In this document: positions 53,485 to 63,426 of the stretch, in pieces | Position numbering within the stretch: the first letter of the stretch is position 1 | Layout of the letters: each line of letters starts with the position of its first letter | Assembly: GCA_011319805.1 (NCBI GenBank) | Contig: SJRY01000219.1 | Span: 1 to 63,426, forward strand | Direction: 5' to 3' | Source: Macrocybe gigantea | Taxonomy: Eukaryota > Basidiomycota > Agaricomycetes > Agaricales > Callistosporiaceae | DNA: 63,426 nt | Notes under the pieces: generated by a model | What the model was told of the DNA's origin: nothing | Database searches by the model: none | The model's input: only the letters and a program-made list of their open reading frames with translations | Position numbers and translations under genes: made by a program

Positions 53485-55972
53485 ACGCAGCTTTACGATT
53501 CTTTGACATTGAGGTGGAGGTGGACGACCAAAATGACAGTGATGATGAGGAGGAGGACGATCTTGGTGAGCTGGACTGACACTGTGAAATGACACAATAT
53601 AACTATTCTATCTCCAGACGACTTCATAGACAATATGATCCCTGATGTGCAAACTGGTCCCTCCGCATGCCGGTTACTGGAGGACAATGAAAATGAGGAT
53701 GGCTTTGAAAGCCTGCTGTCACGCATCGCACAGTATGCGCATCAACCTCGAAATACGTCTCTGTGTCCGCTGGACGAAGAAATCAGTGTGGGCATTCTGT
53801 TGGAGGGCATATTGAAAGACGATGACTATCCATTATGGCCTATTCCTTGCCACGTAAGTGGACCTTAAGCATTTCGATGGCTACTAACGTTCTCTGTGTA
53901 GATTGGCGTGGAGGATCAGGTGTTGATGTCGTTATTCCTGGCAGCCAAACCTGAGCATCAACTCTGTGCTGCTTTCCATAGGGGTCTACCTTGCGGCTCC
54001 ATCTATGTAGAAGCAATGATGAATCAAGCCCTCCACCAGCTCCTCAAAATAATCCCAGGTGTTTCTCATTGTACCCTGGAAATCAACGCAAAGCAGATCG
54101 ACGTAAAGGATTGGCAGCAGACCTTGACGGTATTGGAGCCTGTGGATACTCCTACAGTCAGGTCATGGGTGAGGGTTCTCCGGGGCGGGTACAAGGGCGA
54201 TGTAGGCTTAATCCGCGACTGTGCCGGCCCCTTCGTAGGTGTCTTGCTGATACTTCGCCTGACTTTCAACGATCCGCCCCACCCAAAGAAGAGGAAATGA
54301 TCAACTATTCCTCCCGTCCCCAAGCTATTCGATCCCTCCGCTCTCCCCGAATGCTTATGCCTTCGGCTCAGGCACATGGAGGAGGATCAAGTATTCCAGC
54401 TTTGTGGTATGAATTTGGAACACGGACTCCTGTTGAAGGACTTCGACTCTCATTCCGTGACTCGTGCCGACATTCACTTGTCCAGTGAGGTGTTTCTGAC
54501 ATACCATGTCAGCAGTCATCCGGCGGTCCAGACTGCCAAGTTCATATGTCCCGCAGAGTGGAAATGTGCAGAGCAGGAAATTGTCGACGTCACATCCTCA
54601 GGCAAGCGAGGAACTATTCGCTCTCTTTCTGAGAATAGCATTGAAGTAGATTTGGAAAATGGGGAGGGCTTGGTCAACGTTCCCTGGCGTGATCTTCACA
54701 AAGCGATTGTGGCAGGAAATTTCGTTGAAATGACGGGCAGACCACGTATAGGCCAAAAGGCATGGGTCCTAGGCGTGGTTGATACAACTGTGCACCTTCT
54801 TGAGCAGCCGGATGGCCTGGCACAATCCATGGGGAGCAACTTAGTTGTAAGGATGCCTGCAATATTTCTATCACTATTTCTGATATCTTTCCCAGTTGTA
54901 TTCCATGCACATCAATTGCCTAAGGATTATTGAGCCAGAAAATCTGCTAAACCCGCCACCGCTGCATGAAATGATGCAGGACCGAGAGTACATTCCATGG
55001 AGGGGACGTGAGGTGTTGATAATGAAGCAGCACCACTCCATGAAGGGTGCTCGCGCTATGGTCTGGGACGTCATATGCGATGAATCTACTGCAAGCAGCA
55101 TCAAATTAGTTGTCCAACTTCTGCGCTTCAATTCCGCTGCCCCATTTCAAAACTACACATTCGATTATGATGACGTGGTTGATCCACCGTAAGTTCTGGT
55201 TGCATTGGCATAAGTCCTTGCTGATTCAAATCTAACAGGTCCAGTCAAAAACTTTTTACCTACCTTCCATATGGCAATCCTCGATTTAAGCCTCGCAATC
55301 ACCCCAAGGCATCAAGCTCTTCTCATTCACTGGCCCCACCCACACTTGGGATGACAGGTGGTCAAACACCGATGCCAAACTTTGGCTTGTCGAGCCCAGC
55401 CTGGAATCCCAGTGCATGAATGCCCTATTCACCTCTCCCTGCACTAACTCCATGACAACCTGCTCCCAGCCTGCATCCCAGTTCCACAAGCCAACAATCT
55501 GAGGTGCAGCATTTTTTGCTCGATCCACGTCTTGTCAGTCATATAGTACAGGTCAAGGTGAATGGCGGCGGATACAACAAGAAGCTGTCAATCTTGATTG
55601 TATCCGATGAAAACGGCAATGTCTCTCTGTGACACCAGCACTACAAAACATCGGAAAATATCCCAATGCAATGGGTTACAGTTGAACCAGCTCATCCAAC
55701 TCACAACAATGGTCTTTTAGTGGTCGTGAGAGGCGAGCACCGAGGTAAATACATGCGTCGCATCCATCACCAGTATGATGATGACACGGCAATCATCTAG
55801 TGCGCTGTCATAAACCGAGATGAGAGCAGCGAGGACAGCCTGTCAGGAGAGATAGTCGAGTTGACTTCTGCGGACTTATGCCAGGGTTACGAGATGCCAG
55901 AGCAAAAAAAGATTAACGATGGACTTATGCAGGCAATGCGTACCGAAGCTCGAAAGTTACATGCCAAATAAT
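53485..55972 (+). pseudogene. Spt5-like elongation-factor gene inside hAT copy 2
   Basis: Spt5 (NusG family) travels with RNA polymerase II. One frame runs over introns 53566-53617, 53854-53901, 54847-54895 and 55189-55238. In order: an acidic start (FFDIEVEVDDQNDSDDEEED), an NGN-like segment (AAFHRGLPCGSIYVEAMMNQ, IDVKDWQQTLTV), a KOW (SWVRVLRGGYKGDVGLIRDC), a second KOW-like module (KRGTIRSLSENSIEVDLENG, EMTGRPRIGQKAWVLGVVD), a Ser/Pro-rich tail with SSPAWNPSA like the fungal Spt5 CTR, and a final RGEHRGKYMRRIHHQYDD module. Stops: TGA at 54298, near 55417, 55453 and 55629, and TAG near 55798, most explicable as CGA-to-TGA. The first exon is not identified. Domain calls are by eye. Confidence 0.72.
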
Positions 55973-56278
55973 AGCTGTCAATACTACATCTAATTTCTAG
56001 GACTACGATACCACGACATTTAGTATTACCATAATTCTTGGAAGTATACATGTAATCTAATGTGCATTTTTACTTTTTCTTCTCTGGAATGCCCAGCTCC
56101 ATCAGTTCAGCAGCTGTAGTCGACTCCAACTGACTTGGCAAACGAGCCGCAGCTGTTTGGTTCCCCTGAGCTGACATTAGCAGTTATTGCCGATCTGGCT
56201 CGGCTTCGGCTTGGCCCCAACTCGGCTCCGGTTCTTAGTCAGTTCTGAGTTGGAGCTGCGGCAACACTACCTCTAATA

Positions 56279-58232
56279 TAACTGACTGGAAATAAAACAT
56301 TCCAGTGGACAGACAAACAACAAGGTGCTTTCAAAGAGCTGATTCAACATATAACCTTGGCACCCATTCTAGCACTCCCACAGACAGAAGGAAAATTTTG
56401 AGTTGAAATGGATACCTCAGGATATGCCATCGGAGCAGTGCTATCAGAACAGCAGAAAGGACTATAGCACCCAATTGTCTTCATTTCAGGATGCATGACT
56501 CTAGCAGAGCAGAACTACAAAATCTATGACAAGGAATTCCTTGTGATAATGGTTGCTCTGAAAACATGGAGACAATACCTCCTAGAAGCTCAAGAGAAGT
56601 TTGAGATATTGACAGATTATAAAAACCTATCATACTTCTAAAAACTGCAGTGACTCAATTCAAGACAGATCAGCTGGTATCTGAAATTACAAGAATATAA
56701 CTACGAACTATGACATATACCAGAAAAGGCCAATGGAAAAGCAGACATCCTGTCACAAATGGCAGGATATAAAGAAAACCTAGCAGAGAAGGACAATATA
56801 CAAATGATCAAAGATGTTAGGCTAGATGAATCTCAGAAGGACTTAGGCAGACTAAGTGCAAGAGTGGTCTTGAGATGATGGCAAAAGGAATATCAAGCCT
56901 AGTGCTACTGGTACATCTGGGAGTCCTTATATACATTACAGTACTTGAGCATGGACCATGGGCTGCACAATGCTATGGACTACAGATGAGTAAAGCTGGA
57001 AGGAAATGACTCAGGATGACTAGGGAAGTGAGATGACTTGATGGCTGTGCACTGCACAGCATGATGGGGAAGGTAAGGAATATGGGAAAGATAAGATAAG
57101 AAATTGAATGGTCCTTTGGGCGACATCTGTAACAAAAGAAGCGGCATTCATCTGACATCTGGAAGAGAATAATGAATGAGACTTTGAATTTATGATGTTC
57201 AAAGATGAATACCTGTGAAAAGAGGAAGCAGAAAATAATAAAGCAATACAAACAAGAGGAATCATGATGATTGAATCTCCAAGGATAGAATAAATTTGAT
57301 AATGCATATGAAGGGAAACAATCATGACAATGGGACTGAAGGAAAAACTGCACTGGTTCACAGAAGAAGACCATATCATATATGTAGGAGGGAAAATCTA
57401 TGTCTCCCCAGACTACAAACTGAAGGAAAACATCATGTTCAAATACCATGACATACCCATCAGAGGATATCCAGGACAATACCATATGCATGAGCTCATA
57501 AACTGCATCTACTGGTGGCCATCAATGTTAATGGACATCAAGAAGTATGTCAATGGATGTGAAACATGTCAGTGAAACAAGATTATCCGATAAAAGAAAT
57601 ATGTACCATTACACCTACATGAGGTTCCACAGCAGCTATGGGAAGATATCAGAGTAGATCTTATAGGACCACTATCCAGCTTGAATGGCTTTAATGCCAT
57701 CACTGCAGTCACAGACCACCTGACCAAGATGATCCATCTAATTCCCACAAATACCAAACTTATAGCAGAAGGTCTCACATGACTATATCAAAACAATATG
57801 TGGCAACTCCACAGAATTCCATGAAAGATTATCAGTGACTGAGGACCCCAATTCATAGTGCAATTCATAACAGCACTTCTAAAATTACTTGGAACAAAAC
57901 AAAACCTATCAATGGCTTACCACCTACAGACAGATGGATAGGCAGAGTGATCCCATCAGAAAACAGAAGCCTTCCTCAGAAGCTTCACAAACAACCTACA
58001 GGATGATTGGGCAGAGTGGGTAGTAATCACAGAATACTAATACAATGACAAGACACACCAGAAAATGATGGAAACACCATTCTATCTCAATTATAGAATG
58101 CACCTCTAGAAGGAAGAACTGCAAACAATAGAAGGGAACAATTCTGCAGTGAAGAACTTCATTGAAAGAATGGATCATATATGAAAAGAAGCAAATGCTG
58201 CACTGCAGTATGTACAAATACAAGCCAAAGAC
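56279..58232 (+). pseudogene. Gypsy RNase H and integrase remnant
   Basis: RNase H shows VEMDTSGYAIGAVLSEQQKG (catalytic Asp of TDAS is displaced to MDTS). The integrase zinc region has CETCQ, followed by DLIGPLSSLNGFN, SD-stop-GPQF and HLQTDG. Stops are mostly TGA for Arg. It retains the GAAGGT that lost one A in the intact element near 22150, and it shares the TGA just after it. Confidence 0.8.
56815..57134 (-). mobile_element. Solo gypsy LTR with AAAGA target duplication
   Basis: 320 bp, flanked by AAAGA at 56810-56814 and 57135-57139. It sits in the integrase region of a gypsy element of the same family. More diverged than the other solo LTRs (GACG to GATG, CTCGGG to CTTAGG), so older. 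Confidence 0.92.
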
Positions 58233-58233
58233 A

Positions 58234-58960
58234 ATTTGACCACCAATACCTCCATCAGCATTGACAGTAGTGATGATAGCCATGCACCTATCCCCAACTG
58301 CCAGAACAACCTCAAGAATCTGGCAAGAATTCTCAACAGTAGCGACTACATGGACCCCCTCACTATCACACTTGGCGCATACCTGTGCTGTTACAGACAT
58401 CGCCCAAAGGACCATTCATTTTCTTATCTTATCTTTCCCACATTCCTTATCTTCCCTGTCATGCTGCACAGCATGCAGCCATCGAGTCATCCCACTTCCC
58501 TAGTCATCCTGAGTCATCTCCTTCCAGTCTTACTCATCCGCAGTCCACAGCATTGTGCAGCCCTTGGTCCGTGCTCAAGTACTGTAATGTATATAAGGAC
58601 TCCCAGATGTACCAGTAGCACAAGGCTTAATATTCCTTTTGCCATCATCTCAAGACCACTCTCATACTTAGTCTGCCTGAGTCCTTCTGAGATTCGTCTA
58701 GCCTAACATGTGCTATGTTATGACTGTTCACACATACCTCTAGATTGGGTAAACCCTTGATGGGACTGGTCCCACAGCAGCAGAATGCATCGCACTTTGC
58801 AAGGCAATGGAAATGCTTTATACAGAAAACCAGTGACTTAAACTTCTTGCCACCATGCTCCATCACATCCACATCTATAATGAAGAACTCATTCATATGT
58901 GGGCCTCATGTGCCACAACTGCCTGGGAGAGCAATAACAGATGGGGACAGCTGGACTAAG
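58234..58960 (+). pseudogene. Third ORF of gypsy J, split by a solo LTR
   Basis: TTNTSISIDSSDDSHAPIPN continues in one frame to the LTR at 58389, and resumes after it with VLCYDCSH-type sequence ending WGQLD. The ATG and pol stop overlap seen in the intact copy are not preserved here because of the deletion at 58232. It confirms that the third ORF is conserved between copies. Confidence 0.6.
58389..58708 (+). mobile_element. Solo gypsy LTR with TGTGC target duplication
   Basis: 320 bp in plus orientation (TGTTACAGACATCGCCC to TAGCCTAACA), flanked by TGTGC at 58384-58388 and 58709-58713. Inserted in the third ORF of gypsy J. Confidence 0.92.
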
Positions 58961-58996
58961 GTCTTTTATAAGAATGCAAATCTAAAGAGAGGGTGA

Positions 58997-59316
58997 TGTT
59001 ACAGACATCACCCAAAGGACCATTCAATTTCTTATCTTATCTTTTCCATATCCCTTATCTCCTCCATTATACTGCACAGTATACAGCCATCAAGTCATTT
59101 CACTTCTCTAGTCATTCTGAGTCATCTCCTTCCAGTCTTACTCATCTGCAGTCCATAGCATTGCATAGCTCATAGTCCATGCTCGAGTACTGTAACATAT
59201 ATAAGGACTCTCAGATGTACCAGTAGTGCTAGGCTTAATATTTCTTTTGCTATTGTCTCAAGACCACTCTTGCACTTAGTCTGCTCAAGTCCTTTTAAGA
59301 TTCATCTAGCCTAACA
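58997..59316 (+). repeat. 3' LTR of gypsy element J
   Basis: 320 bp preceded by the polypurine tract AAAGAGAGGGTGA. Decayed relative to the intact LTRs. The matching 5' LTR is absent, lost beyond LINE K/L on the other side of the inversion. Confidence 0.88.
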
Positions 59317-60100
59317 CCTCTTACATCTTAATCCTAGAGTAAAAACTCATTTAATAGAAACATCATTATAGCCATAACATCCTTCTACTCCAGAGTAATG
59401 ATGTGCAGAATGACTTGCTTTTTAGAGATATGGAAAAGGGAATAGGATCTGAATCTCAGCAAGAAAAGCCTCTGCAAAGACCTGCAGATACTGAAGATTT
59501 ATATCAATATTAATTTCTGATTAGATTAAAATCTATCTGTACAGAAGCAACAGGTAGTGTCACTTCCTGTCCTACACCTGATCCTAGATGCTGGATCTAG
59601 TCTTTATCAGAGAAACAACTCCAACTCTGATTTAATGATGACATGCTATAAGCACTCACAATATTCAAAGGCAATATGTCTAATGCACCTCCAGGTTCTA
59701 TAAGCAATCTCTCTGATTAGAAACAAGAACCAGTCAATGTACTACTTCTAATGCCAAGTGTTTGCAGTAACAAAAGTCAGCTACAAGTATTTATAAATAT
59801 AGCAGATCAAATTCCTATCTTTCTTTTTTTATTACATGTATATAATATTATTAATAATAATGCTATTTTACTAATCAATGTGGGATTGTAAGAGACCTAA
59901 TGCTAATATAAAAAAAAGCCCATAATCTAGGCTTTCTTCTATTGAAATGTATTGCAATGTAGAGTTGTAACAATCTTATATTGTAGAAATAAAATTGGAT
60001 AACATTGTATAATAGAGATAAAAATGGATAGTCATGCAATTTTACTATATAATATTAATACAAAATTGCCTAGTAATTGTCACCTTGTGAGACAATGTAT
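59317..60100. other. AT-rich stretch without recognisable gene
   Basis: Between gypsy J and the pogo-like element. Only short open stretches with no motif I recognise; several A/T runs (for example TAATATTATTAATAATAATGC near 59846). It may be old host DNA or an unrecognisable element remnant. Confidence 0.6.
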
Positions 60101-60148
60101 ACTACTAACACCAACCCAAACATCGGTCAGGACCCATCTTTCGGACAG
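60101..60148 (+). repeat. Left terminal inverted repeat of the pogo-like element
   Basis: ACTACTAACACCAACCC followed by AAACATCGGTCAGGACCC and CTTTCGGACAG; pairs with 63139-63184. Confidence 0.85.
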
Positions 60149-60247
60149 CTCGAATATCCGCCATATTGGCTCTACCCACACTAAAGTTGATATCTGACAC
60201 TTAGGACACTATTAAAGTAATTCAATGAAGTTAGTATTGTATAAAAT

Positions 60248-62715
60248 ATGGTATCTGATCAGAGCATAGAAAAGCAGTTTGTCATGCCTGCCAAAAAGGC
60301 CACATCAGAGCAACATTGGAGTTTGATATCCAGAAATGGAATGAGCAGCAAATGCGTCATGTCACATCAGTTCTTGGTCAGTTTGCCTCTCATGCCCGCT
60401 GCACGGAAATCCACAAGGCATCACGATCGACATTCAAATGACCCAAGTTATGAAGCCCACATGCAGGATGCGCTGAAACACATTACTACTGGAGAGTACA
60501 CCAGCTTCCGGAAAGCTCAAGGGGCAACAGGAGTAAGTGGTAAAACACAAGAATGAACCTTGCCCATGCTGAAAATCCTAGATTCCGTCTTCGACGCTTT
60601 CTGACAGGGCAAAGAAATGACATGCATCATGGAAAGACTCCAGCATGGTGCGGCAGCTCCTCATACCAGAACAGGAGCAAACCATTCTCGATTGGATAGC
60701 ACATCGGAGCAGCATGGGCTTGCTGTTTTCACCCACTGATATCCACACCTATGCAGTACAAATTTCTGGGAAGACTCCTGGTCAGTATTGGCATAAAAAG
60801 TTTGAAAAATGTCACCCAGAAATCCAGGCTGCAAAACTGGTCAAACTCGACCCCAAGCGCGCCAAGAATTTCAATGACACAATCATTAATGACTACTTTG
60901 ACAAACTCGAAGATCTTCACATGTGGTACGGTGGTATTCCTGCAGAGCACATATGGAATATGGATGAGAAGGCATCCAGATGGGTGGGGGTCGCAAAAAG
61001 AGCAGTAAGAAGTATTACTATCTGAAAGATCAGAAGCAGAAGTATCAGATTCGGAATGACAATCTCGAGCTCATTATGATCCTGGAGTGCATTTCCACAG
61101 CTGGCACCATTGTACCACCATCATTCTGTCTTCAAAGTGGTATTGTGCCTGATTTGCAAGAGCTGGATAATGATACTTGGGGAAGGTTTGAGCTCCGATC
61201 TTTTTGCTTCACACAGTGATGCTGATTGCATTTTCAGCCTATACTTTTCGCAATCAGGCTGGACAGATAGCTTCAACTGTGAGCACTGGATCGACGAAGT
61301 CTTTATCCCCTATGCGAAGAAGAAACGTATTGATGAAACAAAGCCCATCATTCTCACGATGGATGGACATGATACACACGAAAAGCCTGGGCTACAATGT
61401 GTTGTTTACAAGTGGCTGGATGAGGAGGATTTGGAGATCATCATCTTTTGCTTTCCTTCCAAGACGACACACAAATGTCAGCCTCTTGATGTTGTCATAT
61501 TTTCTGCTGTCGAGTATAAATGGCAGGAAGTCTGTCATGCATACCTGAAGGCCGGGAAGCCAATCAACCGCTTCACGGTCATTCCTACATATCTCAATGG
61601 AACACGAGATGTATTAACTCCAGATCTCATCACTAAAGCATTCAAAAAAACTGGCCTTTATCCAGTAAACTGCAATGTATTCCAGCCTGAAGATTTTGCC
61701 CCAAGCAAAGTCTCTTCGAGCATCACATATGTACCCGATTCCTTCCCTCACGTCCCATCTTCTGACCCAATCAACCATCGGATGATGATGACTTCATGCC
61801 CGAAGATGATAGTGATGGCAGCACTGACTCACCGGGTGATGAATATGATGTCAAGGCTCTGGACACTGCTGGCAAGGGCTCATCTGAATCGGAAGATGAG
61901 GAAAAAACATCAAGCAGGGGAGGAGACGATGATTCGGAAGAGCATGAAGAATCTGTACCAGAACATTATCAAGTGACAGTGCCGGATAAGGCTGATGAGC
62001 CGGTGGGGATGAATCGGGACCAGCCAATGGAGCCAATGAATGGTGATCACCTGTCCGAGTCAACCCAGCATTTTCCTAAAGCCTCTGGACTCATGGCTTT
62101 GATTGCAAACATTGAATTGAGTATCATACATATGACATGCTCCACAACTTCAAGACTTGATCTTGACAGTGCAGCCCCTTCCAAGATGGTGTCACTAGCT
62201 GAGGATTCATGCAAGTCCCATGCACAGTTACTAGACGAACTTTGGATGACTAGGCAACAGCTTGTGGTTGTCTATGAAACACTCAGACAAGTACTTGGTC
62301 AGTTGAGTGCTGCCAATGCTCACTGCACAATGATTCAACGAGAATTAAGCAATGTGCGGCAACAACTTGACAATGCAATGAAACGAAAAGAACATAGTTC
62401 GAAGAAGATCAAAGCCCATTTTTTGACAGGGAAAGATCTTCGCACTGAATTTGAACTCAAGGATGCAGAGCAGTGTGAACAGGAGTGCATTGCTGCAGAG
62501 AAGGGAAGCAGAAAGAAGCTGAGACTGCTGAACGTACTATTCGTGTGGCAGACGATGCCCTGAATCATAATTTTACAGGTCGGCTTGCATCATACAAGAA
62601 AGATGACCTCTGAGTGCTTGCGATAGCTCTTAGCCTCTCTGATAAAGGCACTAATAGTGATCTAGTCTCTCGCATTGAAGAGTGCTTCAAAGAAAAACCT
62701 GATTTGCAATAAAAT
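60248..62715 (+). pseudogene. pogo-like DDE transposase, decayed
   Basis: N-terminal helix-turn-helix segment (YEAHMQDALKHITTGEYTSF), then a CENP-B-type DNA-binding part (RQLLIPEQEQTILDWI, YAVQISGKTPGQYWHKKFEK), and the catalytic core: NMDEK (60962), a conserved NLELIMILECISTAGTIVPP, MDGHDTHEKPGLQ (61362) and KTTHKCQPLDVV (61488), giving three aspartates. A likely intron is 61186-61237. The tail is acidic, then a glutamine/leucine coiled coil, then a SAP-like motif (LSDKGTNSDLVSRIEE). Damage: TGA near 60618, one G lost at 60974 (the MDEKG motif), a frameshift near 61785, and TGA near 62611. An intron at about 60533-60607 is possible. Confidence 0.82.
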
Positions 62716-63138
62716 TCAAGATTCTCCAGGCTTTTCAACAAACTTCAAATCCTGGACGCCGGAAAGCCATGCAGGTGAATACATCTATTCGGTCAGCCAA
62801 TCTTCCACCTCAGCAAGAAACTCCACTGGGTCCACAGGTGGTGATGACAGCCTCTTCTACCATCTCTCACCCATGTACCACACGATTGCAGCATATCATT
62901 ATAATAATTATCATCCCACTATACTGATAATACTTACGATCAAGCTTACAATGCTTCTAATATGCCAGATCATTACCATCAGGCAGCCCAGTATACTTTT
63001 CTCACCAGCAATTCTTGATAATAATTTTAATCATAGTATACAACCATCTCATAGCATCCATAGATAATTCTTCTGTTCTTCGCGACAGGATACAGTGAGC
63101 ATTCGGAGCGTCAAATATGTCACTTATCACATTGTGAC

Positions 63139-63184
63139 TGTCCGAAAGGTGGGTCTGACTGATGTTTGGGTTGGTGTTAGTAGT
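63139..63184 (-). repeat. Right terminal inverted repeat of the pogo-like element
   Basis: In reverse complement ACTACTAACACCAACCC then AAACATCAGTCAGACCC and CTTTCGGACAG, matching 60101-60148. Confidence 0.85.
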
Positions 63185-63426
63185 CTAATAAAATTGTATG
63201 CAATGTGGATAATGTGGACAATGTATTATAATATATTGTAATATATTTATAGGATATTTTGCTCTTTTCTACAGCTTAGACAAGCAATACAATTAATTTG
63301 ATATCTTATTGAAGAAGAATTTTTTTTGCACAAACTGAGCTCAGATGTGGAATAAGAACCTTGAAAAGCATTGAAAATACTATCTCTGAATTTTTTTCCT
63401 ATGACAAAGTACATATGTGCACCAAA
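63185..63426. other. AT-rich end of window, no feature seen
   Basis: Short A/T-rich sequence (AATGTATTATAATATATTG near 63220) with no open frame or known motif. Confidence 0.6.

Larger units (their letters stand above)
49090..56270 (-). mobile_element. hAT DNA transposon, copy 2, inverted (7,181 bp)
   Basis: Reverse-complement twin of 34522-41699. Coordinates sum to 90789 over the transposase half with no length change, and to 90790-90792 over the other half (three one-base indels). Ends are TAGTGTTGCCACGGCTTGG and GAGCTGCGGCAACACTA. The interior is almost identical; most differences lie within about 700 bp of the Spt5-side end and in the first 100 bp of the other. The right flank CCTCTAAT (56271-56278) pairs with the flank at 41700-41707 of copy 1. 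Confidence 0.9.
56271..59316 (+). mobile_element. Decayed gypsy element J, RNase H to 3' LTR part
   Basis: Continues the pol of 41700-44143 at the base where the hAT interrupted it: GCTAAA-yCTCTAAT-ATAACTGACTGG. Contains RNase H, integrase, third ORF, polypurine tract (58984-58996) and 3' LTR (58997-59316). Two solo LTRs of its own family have inserted at 56815-57134 and 58389-58708. A deletion at about 58232 removes the integrase end and chromodomain. Strong CpG decay. Confidence 0.87.
60101..63184 (+). mobile_element. pogo-like (Tc1/mariner superfamily) DNA transposon
   Basis: Terminal inverted repeats of about 46 bp: left 60101-60148 (ACTACTAACACCAACCCAAA onward), right 63139-63184 in reverse complement, differing by two substitutions and one indel. 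Between them lies one transposase gene with CENP-B-like DNA-binding and DDE_1 catalytic regions. I do not see a clean TA duplication (left flank GTAT, right flank CTAA). About 3.08 kb. Confidence 0.85.

Noticed and set aside
59317..60100. Host gene between gypsy J and the pogo-like element
   Set aside because: No open frame over about 60 codons with recognisable motif, no splice-consistent frame; only A/T-rich sequence.

Overview
This window looks like one transposable-element nest from a basidiomycete fungus, probably an agaricomycete. I see no convincing single-copy host gene in 63 kb. The assignment rests on GT-AG introns of about 48-75 bp, a two-ORF LINE of the Tad/I type with RNase H, a chromovirus of the Tf1/sushi type, and fungal-style hAT and pogo-like transposases. 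The lineage is an inference.

Layout, left to right. 1-20413 and 26933-34521: at least nine overlapping, inverted and truncated copies of one LINE (about 6.4 kb; ORF1 with zinc knuckles; ORF2 with endonuclease, reverse transcriptase, RNase H and a C-terminal Cys/His motif). The best copy is 12211-18571. LTR fragments, a solo LTR with clean 5-bp target duplications (29713-30115) and a 226-bp LTR-like unit containing a tRNA-like gene (1935-2160) have inserted into these LINEs. 20414-26927: a young full-length Ty3/gypsy chromovirus on the minus strand, with 320-bp LTRs and GACCC target duplications. 34522-41699 and 49090-56270: two nearly identical 7.18-kb hAT elements in opposite orientation. 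Between and beside them lie decayed gypsy and LINE copies and several solo LTRs. 60101-63184: a pogo-like DNA transposon with about 46-bp terminal inverted repeats.

The most interesting unit is the hAT element. Besides a decayed hAT transposase, it carries a divergently transcribed gene resembling the transcription elongation factor Spt5: acidic N-terminus, NGN-like and KOW segments, and a CTR-like Ser/Pro/Trp motif. A 239-bp near-perfect palindrome sits between the two genes. The outer flank of one copy and the inner flank of the other form a split 8-bp target duplication. Inverting 41700-49089 rejoins two halves of a single gypsy element, so the hAT pair probably mediated an inversion.

Other noteworthy points are a tRNA-like gene with Pol III boxes and a T4 terminator inside a TG...CA unit, an 11-nt self-primer in the gypsy element, a conserved ATGA stop/start overlap between the LINE ORFs, a third ORF after gypsy pol, and widespread CGA-to-TGA and CpG-to-TpG decay. 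Almost every coding region here is broken, so these genes are read as remnants of mobile-element functions (copying, integration, nucleocapsid) rather than a working host pathway.
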